Of a stretch of 64,000 nucleotides of DNA, positions 17,971-26,721 are shown piece by piece; within the stretch, counting starts at the first letter, position 1, and the number at the start of each line of letters is the position of its first letter. This DNA comes from Salinicola rhizosphaerae (GTDB taxonomy: Bacteria > Pseudomonadota > Gammaproteobacteria > Pseudomonadales > Halomonadaceae), in the NCBI RefSeq assembly GCF_014652715.1, contig NZ_BMZI01000003.1, positions 315,854 through 379,853 of the forward strand, written 5' to 3'. A program made the translations under genes and the position numbers. Below the pieces are notes generated by a model. The model was not told the DNA's origin and searched no databases. It saw nothing but the letters and a program-made list of their open reading frames with translations.

Positions 17971-19668
17971 ATGAACCAGACGGTGCTGTCTCTTCTGGCC
18001 TTTCTGCCCTTGATACTGGCGGGGGTACTGCTGATCGGATTTCGCATGGCGGCGCGAGTCGCCATGCCGATCGTCTTCATCGTCGCGGTGTTGATCGCGC
18101 TGCTAGCGTGGGACATGACCGCCAACCGGGTGCTCGCCTCGACGTTTCAGGGGCTGATCATGACCGTCGCCCTGCTCTGGATCATCTTCGGCGCGATACT
18201 GCTGCTCAATACCTTGAAGCACTCCGGCGGCATCATGGCGATCCGCAACGGCTTCTCCGGCATCAGCCCGGACCGGCGCGTGCAGGCGCTGATCGTCGCC
18301 TGGCTGTTCGGCTGTTTCATCGAGGGCGCTTCGGGCTTCGGCACGCCGGCCGCAGTGGCAGCACCGCTGATGGTCGCTCTCGGCTTTCCCGCGCTGGCCG
18401 CGGTGGTCGTCGGCATGATGCTGCAATCGACGCCGGTCTCCTTCGGCGCGGTGGGCACGCCGATCGTGGTTGGGGTCACCGGCGGGGTCAATCAGTCGTC
18501 GATCGCCGAGCAGCTCGCCGCAGACGGCTCGAGCTGGGAGACCTACTTTCGCCTGATCACCTCCGAGGTGGTCGTGACTCACGGCATCATCGGCGTGCTC
18601 ATGCCGCTGATTCTGGTGACCGTCATGGTGCGCTTCTTCGGTGCCAACCGCTCCTGGACCGAAGGCCTGTCAATCACGCCTTTCGCACTCTTCGTCGGGC
18701 TCGCCTTCGTGATTCCCTCGATGCTGGTCGGCGTGCTGCTCGGCCCCGAGTTCCCTTCGCTGCTGGGCGGATTGATCGGCCTGGCGATCGTCGTGCCCGC
18801 CGCGCGCAAGGGCTTTCTGCTGCCGAAGGACACTTGGGACTTTCCCGAGCGCTCGCAGTGGCCGGCGGAGTGGATCGGCAAGATCGAAATCAAGGTCGAT
18901 GACGTCGCCGGGCGCGCGCCGATGTCGACCCTTATGGGCTGGATGCCCTATGTCATCGTCGCCGTGCTGCTGGTCATCTCACGCACCGTGCCGTCGGTCA
19001 AGGCAGGGCTCTCCTCGCTCAGCACTGGCTGGAGCGACATCCTCGGCGAGGCCGGTATCTCGGGCAGCGTCGAGTGGCTCTATCTGCCCGGCGGCATCAT
19101 CCTGATCGCCGTGATCTGCACGATCTTTCTGCACCGCATGCGCGCCGCCCAGGTCAAGGCGGCCTTTGCGGAATCCTCGAAGACCATCTTCGGTGCCGGC
19201 TTCGTGCTGCTGTTCACCATCCCCATGGTGCGCATCCTGATCAACTCCGGCGTCAATGAGTCCGACCTGGTCTCGATGCCGGTTGCCATGGCACAGCTGG
19301 TCGCCGACGGCGTCGGTCAGATCTATCCGCTGTTCGCCCCCGCCGTCGGCGCGCTGGGCGCTTTCATCGCAGGTTCCAATACCGTCTCCAACCTGATGCT
19401 CGCGGCCTTCCAGTTCAACGTGGCCGAGGTACTCGGGGTCTCCACCGCAATGATGGTTGCCCTGCAGGCGGTCGGTGCCGCCGCCGGCAACATGATCGCG
19501 ATCCACAACGTGGTCGCGGCCTCGGCGACGGTCGGACTGCTCGGTCGCGAAGGGACAACCCTGCGCAAGACGATTCTGCCCACGATCTACTACTGCCTGT
19601 TCGCCGGCCTCATCGGTCTGGCAGCGTTCTACCTGCTCGACTTCAGCGACCCGCTGATGACCGGTTGA
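17971..19668 (+). CDS. glcA: Lactate/glycolate permease (LldP/GlcA family)
   Basis: Proton-coupled 2-hydroxy-acid permease, 565 aa, with about twelve to fourteen membrane segments. Family marks are [53 protein letters not shown] and, near the end, [12 protein letters not shown] and [22 protein letters not shown]. The ATG at 17971 is chosen because the first membrane helix follows at once; upstream frame is charged and unconserved. The glycolate oxidase operon lies directly downstream, so glycolate uptake (GlcA) is the more likely role, with lactate also possible. Confidence 0.88.
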   Translation: MNQTVLSLLAFLPLILAGVLLIGFRMAARVAMPIVFIVAVLIALLAWDMTANRVLASTFQGLIMTVALLWIIFGAILLLNTLKHSGGIMAIRNGFSGISPDRRVQALIVAWLFGCFIEGASGFGTPAAVAAPLMVALGFPALAAVVVGMMLQSTPVSFGAVGTPIVVGVTGGVNQSSIAEQLAADGSSWETYFRLITSEVVVTHGIIGVLMPLILVTVMVRFFGANRSWTEGLSITPFALFVGLAFVIPSMLVGVLLGPEFPSLLGGLIGLAIVVPAARKGFLLPKDTWDFPERSQWPAEWIGKIEIKVDDVAGRAPMSTLMGWMPYVIVAVLLVISRTVPSVKAGLSSLSTGWSDILGEAGISGSVEWLYLPGGIILIAVICTIFLHRMRAAQVKAAFAESSKTIFGAGFVLLFTIPMVRILINSGVNESDLVSMPVAMAQLVADGVGQIYPLFAPAVGALGAFIAGSNTVSNLMLAAFQFNVAEVLGVSTAMMVALQAVGAAAGNMIAIHNVVAASATVGLLGREGTTLRKTILPTIYYCLFAGLIGLAAFYLLDFSDPLMTG

Positions 19669-19690
19669 TCTCGCGCCAGCTCACTGCCTC

Positions 19691-19719
19691 GCCCGGCGAT
19701 CGCCGGGCGTTTCTTTTTT
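19691..19719 (+). terminator. Rho-independent terminator after glcA
   Basis: GCCCGGCGATCGCCGGGC is a perfect 18-base palindrome followed by GTTTCTTTTTT. It lies 22 bp after the permease stop and separates its transcript from glcDEFG. Confidence 0.85.
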
Positions 19720-19797
19720 CGACACTCGCTTTCGCCCACGCAGCGTTCGCCCATTGGCGGCGCGGCACTTGCCCTCGGGCCTTGCGGCTTTTGGCTA

Positions 19798-19828
19798 ATG
19801 GTCGTGACGGGGTCACATCCACGACCAT
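19798..19828. promoter_or_regulatory. Inverted repeat, candidate operator for glcDEFG
   Basis: ATGGTCGTG (19798-19806) is mirrored by CACGACCAT (19820-19828), with an inner GTGAC/GTCAC. It lies 80 bp before the glcD start and after the glcA terminator, where an operator or hairpin leader would be expected. No GlcC (GntR-type) gene is in the window. Confidence 0.45.
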
Positions 19829-19907
19829 GGCTTCATCGAGTGTGAAAACGCATTCCATAAATTGCCACCGATGCGGTATGGACGACTCCCGGGGCAAGGA
19901 GATGTCG

Positions 19908-21407
19908 ATGACACGGTTTTACGACGAACGCCTCGACGGCGAGATCGCGACGGTCGACCGCACGGCCCTGAAGGCCGCGATCGTCGCCGTTGCTCCCGAT
20001 CTCACGCTGCTCGACCGCGAAGAGGACCTGCGCCCGTTCGAGTGCGATGGCCTCTCTGCCTACCGCGTGCTGCCGATGCTCGTCGCCATGCCGTCCACCC
20101 TGCGCGAGATCGAGTCGCTCATGCGCGTCTGCTTCGAGCATGACGTGCCAGTGGTGACGCGCGGCGCCGGAACCGGACTCTCCGGTGGCGCTCTGCCGTT
20201 GGAAAAGGGTGTGCTGCTGGTCATGTCACGCTTCAATCGCATTCTCGAGCTCGACGCCGACGCGCGCATCGCGCGTGTGGAACCGGGTGTGCGTAACCTG
20301 GCGATCTCCGAAGCCGCCGCGCCTTACGGGCTCTACTACGCCCCCGATCCGTCATCGCAGATCGCCTGCTCCATCGGCGGCAACGTTGCCGAGAACGCCG
20401 GCGGCGTCCACTGCCTCAAGTATGGTCTGACGGTGCATAACGTGCTGGCTGTGGATATCGTCACCATCGAAGGTGAGCGCCTCCACCTTGGCAGTGAAGC
20501 CCTGGATTCGCCGGGGTTTGACCTGCTGGCGCTGTTCATGGGCTCGGAAGGCATGCTTGGCGTGATCACGGAAGTGACCGTCAGGCTGCTGCCCAAGCCG
20601 GAAGTTGCCAAGGTGGTCATGGCGTCGTTCGATGATGTCGAGCGCGCGGGAAAGGCGGTGGGAGACATCATCGCCGCCGGCTGCATTCCCGGGGGCCTCG
20701 AGATGATGGATAACCTCGCCATTCGCGCAGCGGAAGATTTCGTCCACGCTGGCTACCCCGTCGACGCGGCGGCGATTCTTCTGTGCGAGCTCGACGGCAT
20801 CGAGGCAGACGTTCACGCCGACTGCGAACGGGTGCGCGGCCTGCTCGAGGCCGCTGGCGCGACCGACATCCGGCTGGCGCAAGACGACGCCGAACGCCAG
20901 CGTTTCTGGGCCGGGCGCAAGGCAGCCTTCCCCGCTGTCGGTCGCGTGTCGCCGGACTATTACTGCATGGACGGCACGATTCCACGGCGCGAGTTGCCCG
21001 GTGTCCTCAAGGGCATCGAGACGCTCTCCGCGGAGTACGGTCTACGCGTCGCCAACGTCTTTCACGCCGGTGACGGCAACCTGCACCCGCTGATCCTGTT
21101 CGATGCCAACGCGCCGGGCGAGCTCGAGCGAACCGAAGCGATGGGCGGGCGCATTCTCGAACTCTGCGTCGAGGTCGGCGGCAGTATCACTGGCGAACAC
21201 GGCGTCGGGCGAGAGAAGCTCAATCAGATGTGCAGCCAGTTCAACGCAGACGAGATCACGCTCTTTCACGCCGTGAAATCGGCCTTCGACGAGCGCCGCC
21301 TGCTCAATCCCGGCAAGAACATCCCGACACTCGCGCGCTGTGCCGAATTCGGCGCCATGCACGTTCACCACGGCGAGCTACCCCACCCCGAACTGCCGCG
21401 TTTCTAG
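19908..21407 (+). CDS. glcD: Glycolate oxidase subunit GlcD (FAD-linked)
   Basis: Catalytic FAD subunit of glycolate oxidase, converting glycolate to glyoxylate (also accepts D-lactate in relatives). At 499 aa it equals the E. coli protein. The PCMH-type FAD-binding core carries VTRGAGTGLSGGALPLEKGVLL and IGGNVAENAGGVHCLKYG. The C-terminal FAD-oxidase domain ends with NVFHAGDGNLHPLI and GSITGEHGVGREK. AAGGAG at 19896-19901 has the correct spacing for the ATG at 19908; the nearer ATG at 19902 touches it. First gene of glcDEFG. Confidence 0.95.
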   Translation: MTRFYDERLDGEIATVDRTALKAAIVAVAPDLTLLDREEDLRPFECDGLSAYRVLPMLVAMPSTLREIESLMRVCFEHDVPVVTRGAGTGLSGGALPLEKGVLLVMSRFNRILELDADARIARVEPGVRNLAISEAAAPYGLYYAPDPSSQIACSIGGNVAENAGGVHCLKYGLTVHNVLAVDIVTIEGERLHLGSEALDSPGFDLLALFMGSEGMLGVITEVTVRLLPKPEVAKVVMASFDDVERAGKAVGDIIAAGCIPGGLEMMDNLAIRAAEDFVHAGYPVDAAAILLCELDGIEADVHADCERVRGLLEAAGATDIRLAQDDAERQRFWAGRKAAFPAVGRVSPDYYCMDGTIPRRELPGVLKGIETLSAEYGLRVANVFHAGDGNLHPLILFDANAPGELERTEAMGGRILELCVEVGGSITGEHGVGREKLNQMCSQFNADEITLFHAVKSAFDERRLLNPGKNIPTLARCAEFGAMHVHHGELPHPELPRF

Positions 21408-21449
21408 CCGTCCGTTTCCCGTTCTGTCTTTCAGCCAAGGAGCCGCGCC

Positions 21450-22607
21450 ATGCCACATCTGCAGGATCGACGGCCGGAGTTCGCACGGCCGAACGAGCCA
21501 GGCCCGACGCCGAACGCCATCGAGCAGGACGCCGATGACAGCGAGGCTCTGTGCGAGCAGGTGCGCCGGGCTCGCGTCGAGCAGACGTCGCTACGCATCG
21601 CCGGCGGTAACACCAAGGCGTTTTACGGCAGAAGCATCTGCGCCGGTGCCGAGCTCTCGACGCGCCGTCACCGCGGCGTTGTCCACTACGACCCCGTCGA
21701 GCTGGTAGCCACCGCGCGTGCGGGTACGGCGCTTGGCGATCTCGAGCGTCTGCTCGCCGACAACGGCCAGCGTCTGGCATTCGAACCGCCCCACTTCGGC
21801 GAGTCCGCCACCGTCGGCGGCATGGTCGCCACCGGACTCTCCGGCCCGCGCCGCCCTTGGGTCGGAGCCGTGCGCGATTTCGTGCTCGGCGTTCGACTCA
21901 TCACCCAGGAGGGGAAGCATCTGCGCTTCGGTGGCGAGGTCATGAAGAACGTCGCCGGCTACGATCTCTCGCGACTCATGGTCGGTGCCCAGGGAACGCT
22001 CGGCGTGCTGACCGAAATCTCGTTCAAGGTGCTGCCGAAGCCGGCCGCCTCGGCCTGTCTGCGGCTCGAACTCTTCGCCGAGGTGGCGCGCCAGCGTTTG
22101 TGCGAATGGGGCCGCCTGCCGCTGCCGATCACCGGCGCCGCTTTCGAGCCAGCGTCGCATGGGAATCGAGGCATCCTGCACCTGCGACTGGAGGGCGGCG
22201 AAGGCTCCGTCAATGCGACACGCCAGCGAATCGGCGGCGAGGAGGAGAGCCATCGCTATTGGGAGGATCTGCGCGAGCATCGCCTGCCGCTCTTCCTCGA
22301 GCCGGACCCGCGCCCGTTGTGGCGGCTGTCACTGCCGTCCCGCGCCAGCCGCCCCGCAATCGAAGGCGACTGGCTGATCGACTGGGGCGGTACTCAGGTG
22401 TGGTTGCGCAGCGGCGAACGTGATATCGCCATCTTCGAAGCCGCCCAGGCAGCTGGCGGCCACGCCACCCGGTTCACGCCCTGCGGCAGCGAGAGTTCGC
22501 CCTTCACGCCCCTGCCGCCGGTGATGTCACGCTACCACCGCCAGCTCAAGTCACGCCTCGACCCCGAGGGCCTCTTCAATCCCGGCCGGCTCTACGCCGA
22601 CTGGTAG
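21450..22607 (+). CDS. glcE: Glycolate oxidase FAD-binding subunit GlcE
   Basis: Second, shorter flavin-binding subunit, 385 aa. It holds an FAD_binding_4 fold with LRIAGGNTKAFYG, ATVGGMVATGLSGPRRPWVGAVRDFVLG and EVMKNVAGYDLSRLMVGAQGTLGVLTE. AAGGAG precedes the ATG. The N-terminal 30 residues are Pro- and charge-rich and longer than in E. coli. It lies between glcD and glcF with gaps of about 40 and 25 bp, as expected for the complex GlcDEF. Confidence 0.93.
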   Translation: MPHLQDRRPEFARPNEPGPTPNAIEQDADDSEALCEQVRRARVEQTSLRIAGGNTKAFYGRSICAGAELSTRRHRGVVHYDPVELVATARAGTALGDLERLLADNGQRLAFEPPHFGESATVGGMVATGLSGPRRPWVGAVRDFVLGVRLITQEGKHLRFGGEVMKNVAGYDLSRLMVGAQGTLGVLTEISFKVLPKPAASACLRLELFAEVARQRLCEWGRLPLPITGAAFEPASHGNRGILHLRLEGGEGSVNATRQRIGGEEESHRYWEDLREHRLPLFLEPDPRPLWRLSLPSRASRPAIEGDWLIDWGGTQVWLRSGERDIAIFEAAQAAGGHATRFTPCGSESSPFTPLPPVMSRYHRQLKSRLDPEGLFNPGRLYADW

Positions 22608-22632
22608 GCAACGACACCGGCAGGAGACCATC

Positions 22633-23907
22633 ATGCAGACTCACTTCTCCGAGCAAGCCCGCACCCAGCCGCAGATTGGCGAGGCGGACCGTATTCTGCG
22701 CAGCTGCGTCCACTGTGGCTTCTGCAACGCGACCTGCCCGACCTACCAGCTGCTCGGCGACGAACGCGACGGCCCGCGCGGACGTATCTATCTCATCAAG
22801 GAACTGCTGGAGAGCGACGAGCAGGATGATCACGTCACCCGCGAGACCCAGCTCCATCTCGACCGCTGTCTGAGCTGCCGCAACTGCGAGACCACCTGTC
22901 CGTCCGGGGTCGAATATCACAAACTGCTGGATATCGGTCGCGCCGAGATCGACCGTCGCGTCGGGCGTCGGCCGAGCGAGCGCGCCCTGCGCCTCGGCTT
23001 ACGCGCAACGATGGTCGAGCCCAAGCGATTCCAGGCCCTACTAGCTTTGGGCCAGACGTTTCGCCCGCTCGCGCCATTCGAACTACGCGACAAGATCCCC
23101 GCACGGCAAACACCCAAGGCAGCCCACCGCCGGCTCGCCGGACGACGCCCCGATCCCGATCGGCACTCGCGCCAGATGCTGATCCTGGAAGGCTGCGTGC
23201 AGCCGGGACTCGCCCCCAATACCAACGACGCCACCGCCCGCGTGCTCGACCGGCTCGGCATCGGCGTTCGCCCGGCGATGGAGGCCGGCTGCTGTGGCGC
23301 GATCGACTTTCACCTCAACGCCCAGGCCACCGGTCGCGAACGCATGCGCGCCAATATCGACGCATGGTGGCCGATGATCGAAAAAGAGGGCAAAGCGGGG
23401 ATTGAAGCCATCGTCCAGACCGCCAGCGGCTGCGGCGCCTTCATCAAGGAGTATGGCGAGATGCTCGCCGACGACCCCGCCTACGCGGTCAAGGCGAAGC
23501 GCATCAGCGAACTGGCGAAAGACCTGGTGGAGATAGTGCGCGAGGAGAATATCGAGGCGCTCGGCGTTCAACAGCGCGATCCGCGACGGCTGGCGTTCCA
23601 CTGCCCCTGCACCCTGCAGCACGCGCAGAAGCTCGGCGGCGCGGTGGAGGCGGTGCTCGCCCGCCTGGGTTTCGATCTCGCCCCGGTCCGCGACGGCCAC
23701 CTGTGCTGCGGCTCCGCCGGCACCTACTCGATCACTCAGCCAACGCTCGCCCGGCAGCTTCGCGACAACCGGCTCGATGCGCTGGAAGCCGGCGATCCGC
23801 AAACCATCGTGACGGCCAATATCGGCTGTCAGAGCCACCTCGCCAGCGCCGGACGCACCCCGGTGCGCCACTGGATCGAGATCGTCGATGACGCACTCAT
23901 GGCATAG
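22633..23907 (+). CDS. glcF: Glycolate oxidase iron-sulfur subunit GlcF
   Basis: Electron-transfer subunit, 424 aa. Two [4Fe-4S] motifs are visible at the N-terminus: CVHCGFCNATCPTY and CLSCRNCETTCPSG. Two CCG domains follow with cysteine-rich LEGCVQPGL...AGCCGAIDFH and HCPCTLQHAQK...LCCGSAGTYS blocks. These pass electrons from the flavin subunits to the membrane quinone pool. Standard CAGGAG ribosome site before the ATG. Confidence 0.95.
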   Translation: MQTHFSEQARTQPQIGEADRILRSCVHCGFCNATCPTYQLLGDERDGPRGRIYLIKELLESDEQDDHVTRETQLHLDRCLSCRNCETTCPSGVEYHKLLDIGRAEIDRRVGRRPSERALRLGLRATMVEPKRFQALLALGQTFRPLAPFELRDKIPARQTPKAAHRRLAGRRPDPDRHSRQMLILEGCVQPGLAPNTNDATARVLDRLGIGVRPAMEAGCCGAIDFHLNAQATGRERMRANIDAWWPMIEKEGKAGIEAIVQTASGCGAFIKEYGEMLADDPAYAVKAKRISELAKDLVEIVREENIEALGVQQRDPRRLAFHCPCTLQHAQKLGGAVEAVLARLGFDLAPVRDGHLCCGSAGTYSITQPTLARQLRDNRLDALEAGDPQTIVTANIGCQSHLASAGRTPVRHWIEIVDDALMA

Positions 23908-24005
23908 AGACCGCGTTCTCGACACAAGACCGCTGGATTCAGCTTTTGCTCGTAACTCGTAACTCGCAGCTAACGCTTCTCCACTCATTTCACAGGAGCC
24001 GAACG

Positions 24006-24407
24006 ATGTTGACCAAGGCCGTACTGGAACTCGAAGACGTCAATGCCATTCTCGATGCCGCACAGCACGAGGCCGAGACGCAGGGTTGGGCAGTTACCAT
24101 TGTCGTCGCCGACGACGGCGGTTATCCGCTGGCACTGCGACGCCTGGACGGCGCCTCACCCAACAGCGCCACCATCGCGACAGAGAAAGCTCGCAACGCC
24201 GCCATCGGCCGGCGCGAGACACAGCAGTTCGAGGAGATGATCAACAACGGTCGCACGGCATTCGTCACCGCCCCGATGACAGCCCTGCTCGCCGGCGGCG
24301 TCCCCGTCCTTCACGATGGCAAGATCATCGGCAGCGTCGGCGTCTCCGGCGTCAAGCCGGATCAGGACGTGCAGGTGGCGAAGGCGGGAGCTGGCGCGAT
24401 TCGCTGA
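24006..24407 (+). CDS. glcG: GlcG/HbpS family protein
   Basis: Small soluble protein of 133 aa, the last gene of the glc operon (E. coli GlcG is 134 aa). The family, which includes the haem-binding HbpS, shows AILDAAQHEAETQGWAVTIVVAD and GGVPVLHDGKIIGSVGVSG here. Its biochemical role in glycolate use is not settled. CAGGAG lies upstream of the ATG at 24006; the preceding in-frame residues are not conserved. The following 150 bp contain no recognisable element. Confidence 0.88.
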   Translation: MLTKAVLELEDVNAILDAAQHEAETQGWAVTIVVADDGGYPLALRRLDGASPNSATIATEKARNAAIGRRETQQFEEMINNGRTAFVTAPMTALLAGGVPVLHDGKIIGSVGVSGVKPDQDVQVAKAGAGAIR

Positions 24408-24558
24408 TTGTCGGGCGACTCGCCGCGACGATACATCATCGCGGTCAGCCGTTGTGCGGACGGAGGCGGGAGAGCCGCAAACGAGGCGACAGGCGGGATG
24501 TGACGGGCAAGAGGTAGCGGGCGAGACAAGAGGCAAGCGCCGAGGGAATCCGTTCGCC

Positions 24559-25695
24559 TCAACGCTTCTTGCGCGAACCCGGCGACGAGCGCCCTCGCGT
24601 GGCGCCGGCCGGCTTGCTCGTCTTCGATGGCTTGCCCTTGGCGGCCGGCTTGCCCTTTCCCGCAGGCTGATTCCTGTTCGTGGTCTTGCCCGGGTTCGAC
24701 GCCTTGCCTTGGTTCGACGACCTACGCTTGCCGGGCGGTCCGCCGGATGATGCCTTTCCCTTGGCTGGCGGTTTACCCGTCCCCGTTGCGCCGGTTTTCG
24801 CTGTCTTACGTCCAGTAGTCGGGCCACTTTTTCGCCCGCCGCCGCCTGCCGATTTAGGCTTCACGCCGCCGGGCTTGCCGCCAGCCGTGGACTTGCCTTC
24901 TCCGCGGTTGGCGGTTCTCGCACCGGCTTTCGGCGACACCTTGCCGCGTGATGCCGGCCGCTTGCCGGCTGCCTTCTCGGACTGCTGCGTGAGCGCGAGA
25001 ATCCCGTCGATCTCCTTGGGCGTGAGATCGCGCCAATCTCCCCGCGCCAGCCCCTTGAGCGAGACGTTCATGATCCGGGTACGAACGAGCTGGGTGACCT
25101 CGAAGCCGAAGTACTCGCACATGCGACGGATCTGGCGATTGAGTCCTTGCACCAGCGTGATGGTGAAGACGAAGGTCGAAACCTTCTCGACCTGGCAGCG
25201 CTTGGTGACCTGGCCAAGGATCGGCACGCCGCCCTGCATGCCGGTGATAAAGGCTTCGGTGATCGGTTTGTTCACCGTCACCCGATACTCTTTCTCGTGG
25301 TGGTTGTCCGCCCGCAGGATCTTGTTGACGAGATCGCCGTTGCTGGTGAGGAAAATCAGCCCCTCGGAATCCTTGTCCAGCCGGCCGATGGGGAAGATGC
25401 GCACCCCATGGCCGACGAAGTCGACGATGTTGGCCTTCTCGCTCGACTCGGTGGTGCTGACGATACCCACCGGCTTGTGGAGCGCGATGAGCACGAAACC
25501 GTCCTCCGCCACCGGTTCGATCTCCTGCCCGTTGACCTTGACCCGATCCCCCGGCACGACCTGATCGCCGGTCGTCGCCCGCCGCCCGTTGATCCAGACG
25601 TTGCCCTGCGCGACGAAGCGATCCGCTTCACGCCGAGAGCACATGCCGCTTTCGCTGATGTACTTATTGATGCGAATGGATTGTCGAAAGGACAT
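24559..25695 (-). CDS. rluF: 23S rRNA pseudouridine synthase RluF with long basic tail
   Basis: RsuA-family pseudouridine synthase modifying 23S rRNA (U2604 in E. coli). An S4 RNA-binding domain (residues 5-65, [20 protein letters not shown]) is followed by the catalytic domain with [19 protein letters not shown] containing the catalytic Asp, then [17 protein letters not shown]. The domain ends near residue 245. About 130 further residues are Lys/Gly/Pro/Ser/Thr-rich and lack aromatic residues, much longer than the modest tail of the 290-aa E. coli protein. Start at 25695 aligns with E. coli; ATG at 25707 is an alternative. Confidence 0.92.
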   Translation of the reverse strand: MSFRQSIRINKYISESGMCSRREADRFVAQGNVWINGRRATTGDQVVPGDRVKVNGQEIEPVAEDGFVLIALHKPVGIVSTTESSEKANIVDFVGHGVRIFPIGRLDKDSEGLIFLTSNGDLVNKILRADNHHEKEYRVTVNKPITEAFITGMQGGVPILGQVTKRCQVEKVSTFVFTITLVQGLNRQIRRMCEYFGFEVTQLVRTRIMNVSLKGLARGDWRDLTPKEIDGILALTQQSEKAAGKRPASRGKVSPKAGARTANRGEGKSTAGGKPGGVKPKSAGGGGRKSGPTTGRKTAKTGATGTGKPPAKGKASSGGPPGKRRSSNQGKASNPGKTTNRNQPAGKGKPAAKGKPSKTSKPAGATRGRSSPGSRKKR

Positions 25696-25760
25696 AGCGT
25701 CAAACATCCTGGAAAAAAATTACTGAAAGCCTGCCTTCGACGCCGCACGCCAGCGACAGA

Positions 25761-26486
25761 TCAACTCTCGGGACAGACGCCAGGCGCGCGGGTAGCGTTG
25801 AACAGCTCGCTATCCGGCGTTCCCAGCGCACTCGCCCTCTTGGGCCAGCTGGCGACCAGCGCCGCGAGCCGGGCACGCAATGCCGCAGTCAGTTCGCCAT
25901 CGGGCTCGTCGACGAAACGCGGCGTCGCCCCGGAAAGGGCGAGCGCCCCCATCACGCGTCCTTCAGGTCCGTGGACAGCAACGGCCAGCACACAGAGACC
26001 GGCGCAAGCGACATCCCATTCGATGAAGACCTCGCCGGGCGCCCCCTCATCGCAAAGCGCGCGACTGACGACGTCCCGCTCCAGTGCTGACACGGCCCCC
26101 TCCTCGAGGTGATGACGCACCTCGCGCTGGCCGATCTCCACGAGGGCGCAACGGCGCTGCTTGCCGTCGCGGATATAGAAAGCGGCCGTCTCTCCGGTGG
26201 CGTCACGAAGGGTGGTCAGCGTCGGGCGTATCAAGCGTTCCAGGCTGTCGCTCTCGACAGCCAGCGGTGCCAGCCGCGCGATGGCCGGGCCGACATGATA
26301 GACACCGCGATCGTCACGCACGGCGTAACCGTAGTGCTCGAGCGATGCCATCAGCCGCAGGATCGTGCTCTTGTAGAATCCGGTCGCTTGCGAAAGCTCG
26401 GTCAACGTCATTGCCGAGCGTTGAGGCGAAAACGCCTCGAGCAGGGTGAGCGCCCGCTCGACTGCCTCCACGCGCCGTTGCGCCAT
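25761..26486 (-). CDS. IclR-family transcriptional regulator
   Basis: IclR regulator of 241 aa. The winged helix is at residues 8-70 (AVERALTLLEAFSP, LTELSQATGFYKSTILRLMASLEHYGYAV) and the effector-binding GAF-like domain runs from about residue 85 to the end. AGGAGG precedes the ATG at 26486; the open frame upstream is not conserved. It sits between rluF and cysI on the same strand as both. Target unknown: the glc operon 1.4 kb away is an option, since no GlcC is present, but nothing in the sequence proves it. Confidence 0.88.
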   Translation of the reverse strand: MAQRRVEAVERALTLLEAFSPQRSAMTLTELSQATGFYKSTILRLMASLEHYGYAVRDDRGVYHVGPAIARLAPLAVESDSLERLIRPTLTTLRDATGETAAFYIRDGKQRRCALVEIGQREVRHHLEEGAVSALERDVVSRALCDEGAPGEVFIEWDVACAGLCVLAVAVHGPEGRVMGALALSGATPRFVDEPDGELTAALRARLAALVASWPKRASALGTPDSELFNATRAPGVCPES

Positions 26487-26721
26487 CTTCTCCTCCTTCG
26501 CACTTCCCGCTATCCGATCCGATTTCGCTGGCGACGTTCGGCCCTCGACCCGCCGCCATTCGAGCGGCGCCTCTCCCGCCCGGTGCTTCTTTCGACCCGT
26601 GCGCTGACATCGGGTTTCCGACGTCAGGGCGAGTTTTACACAGAAAAACCCCAGTTCACTAGAGGGAACCATGGGGTCGCCGCTTCTAGGGCGCTCGCAG
26701 CTTCTCGGGAACTCTCAAGGT

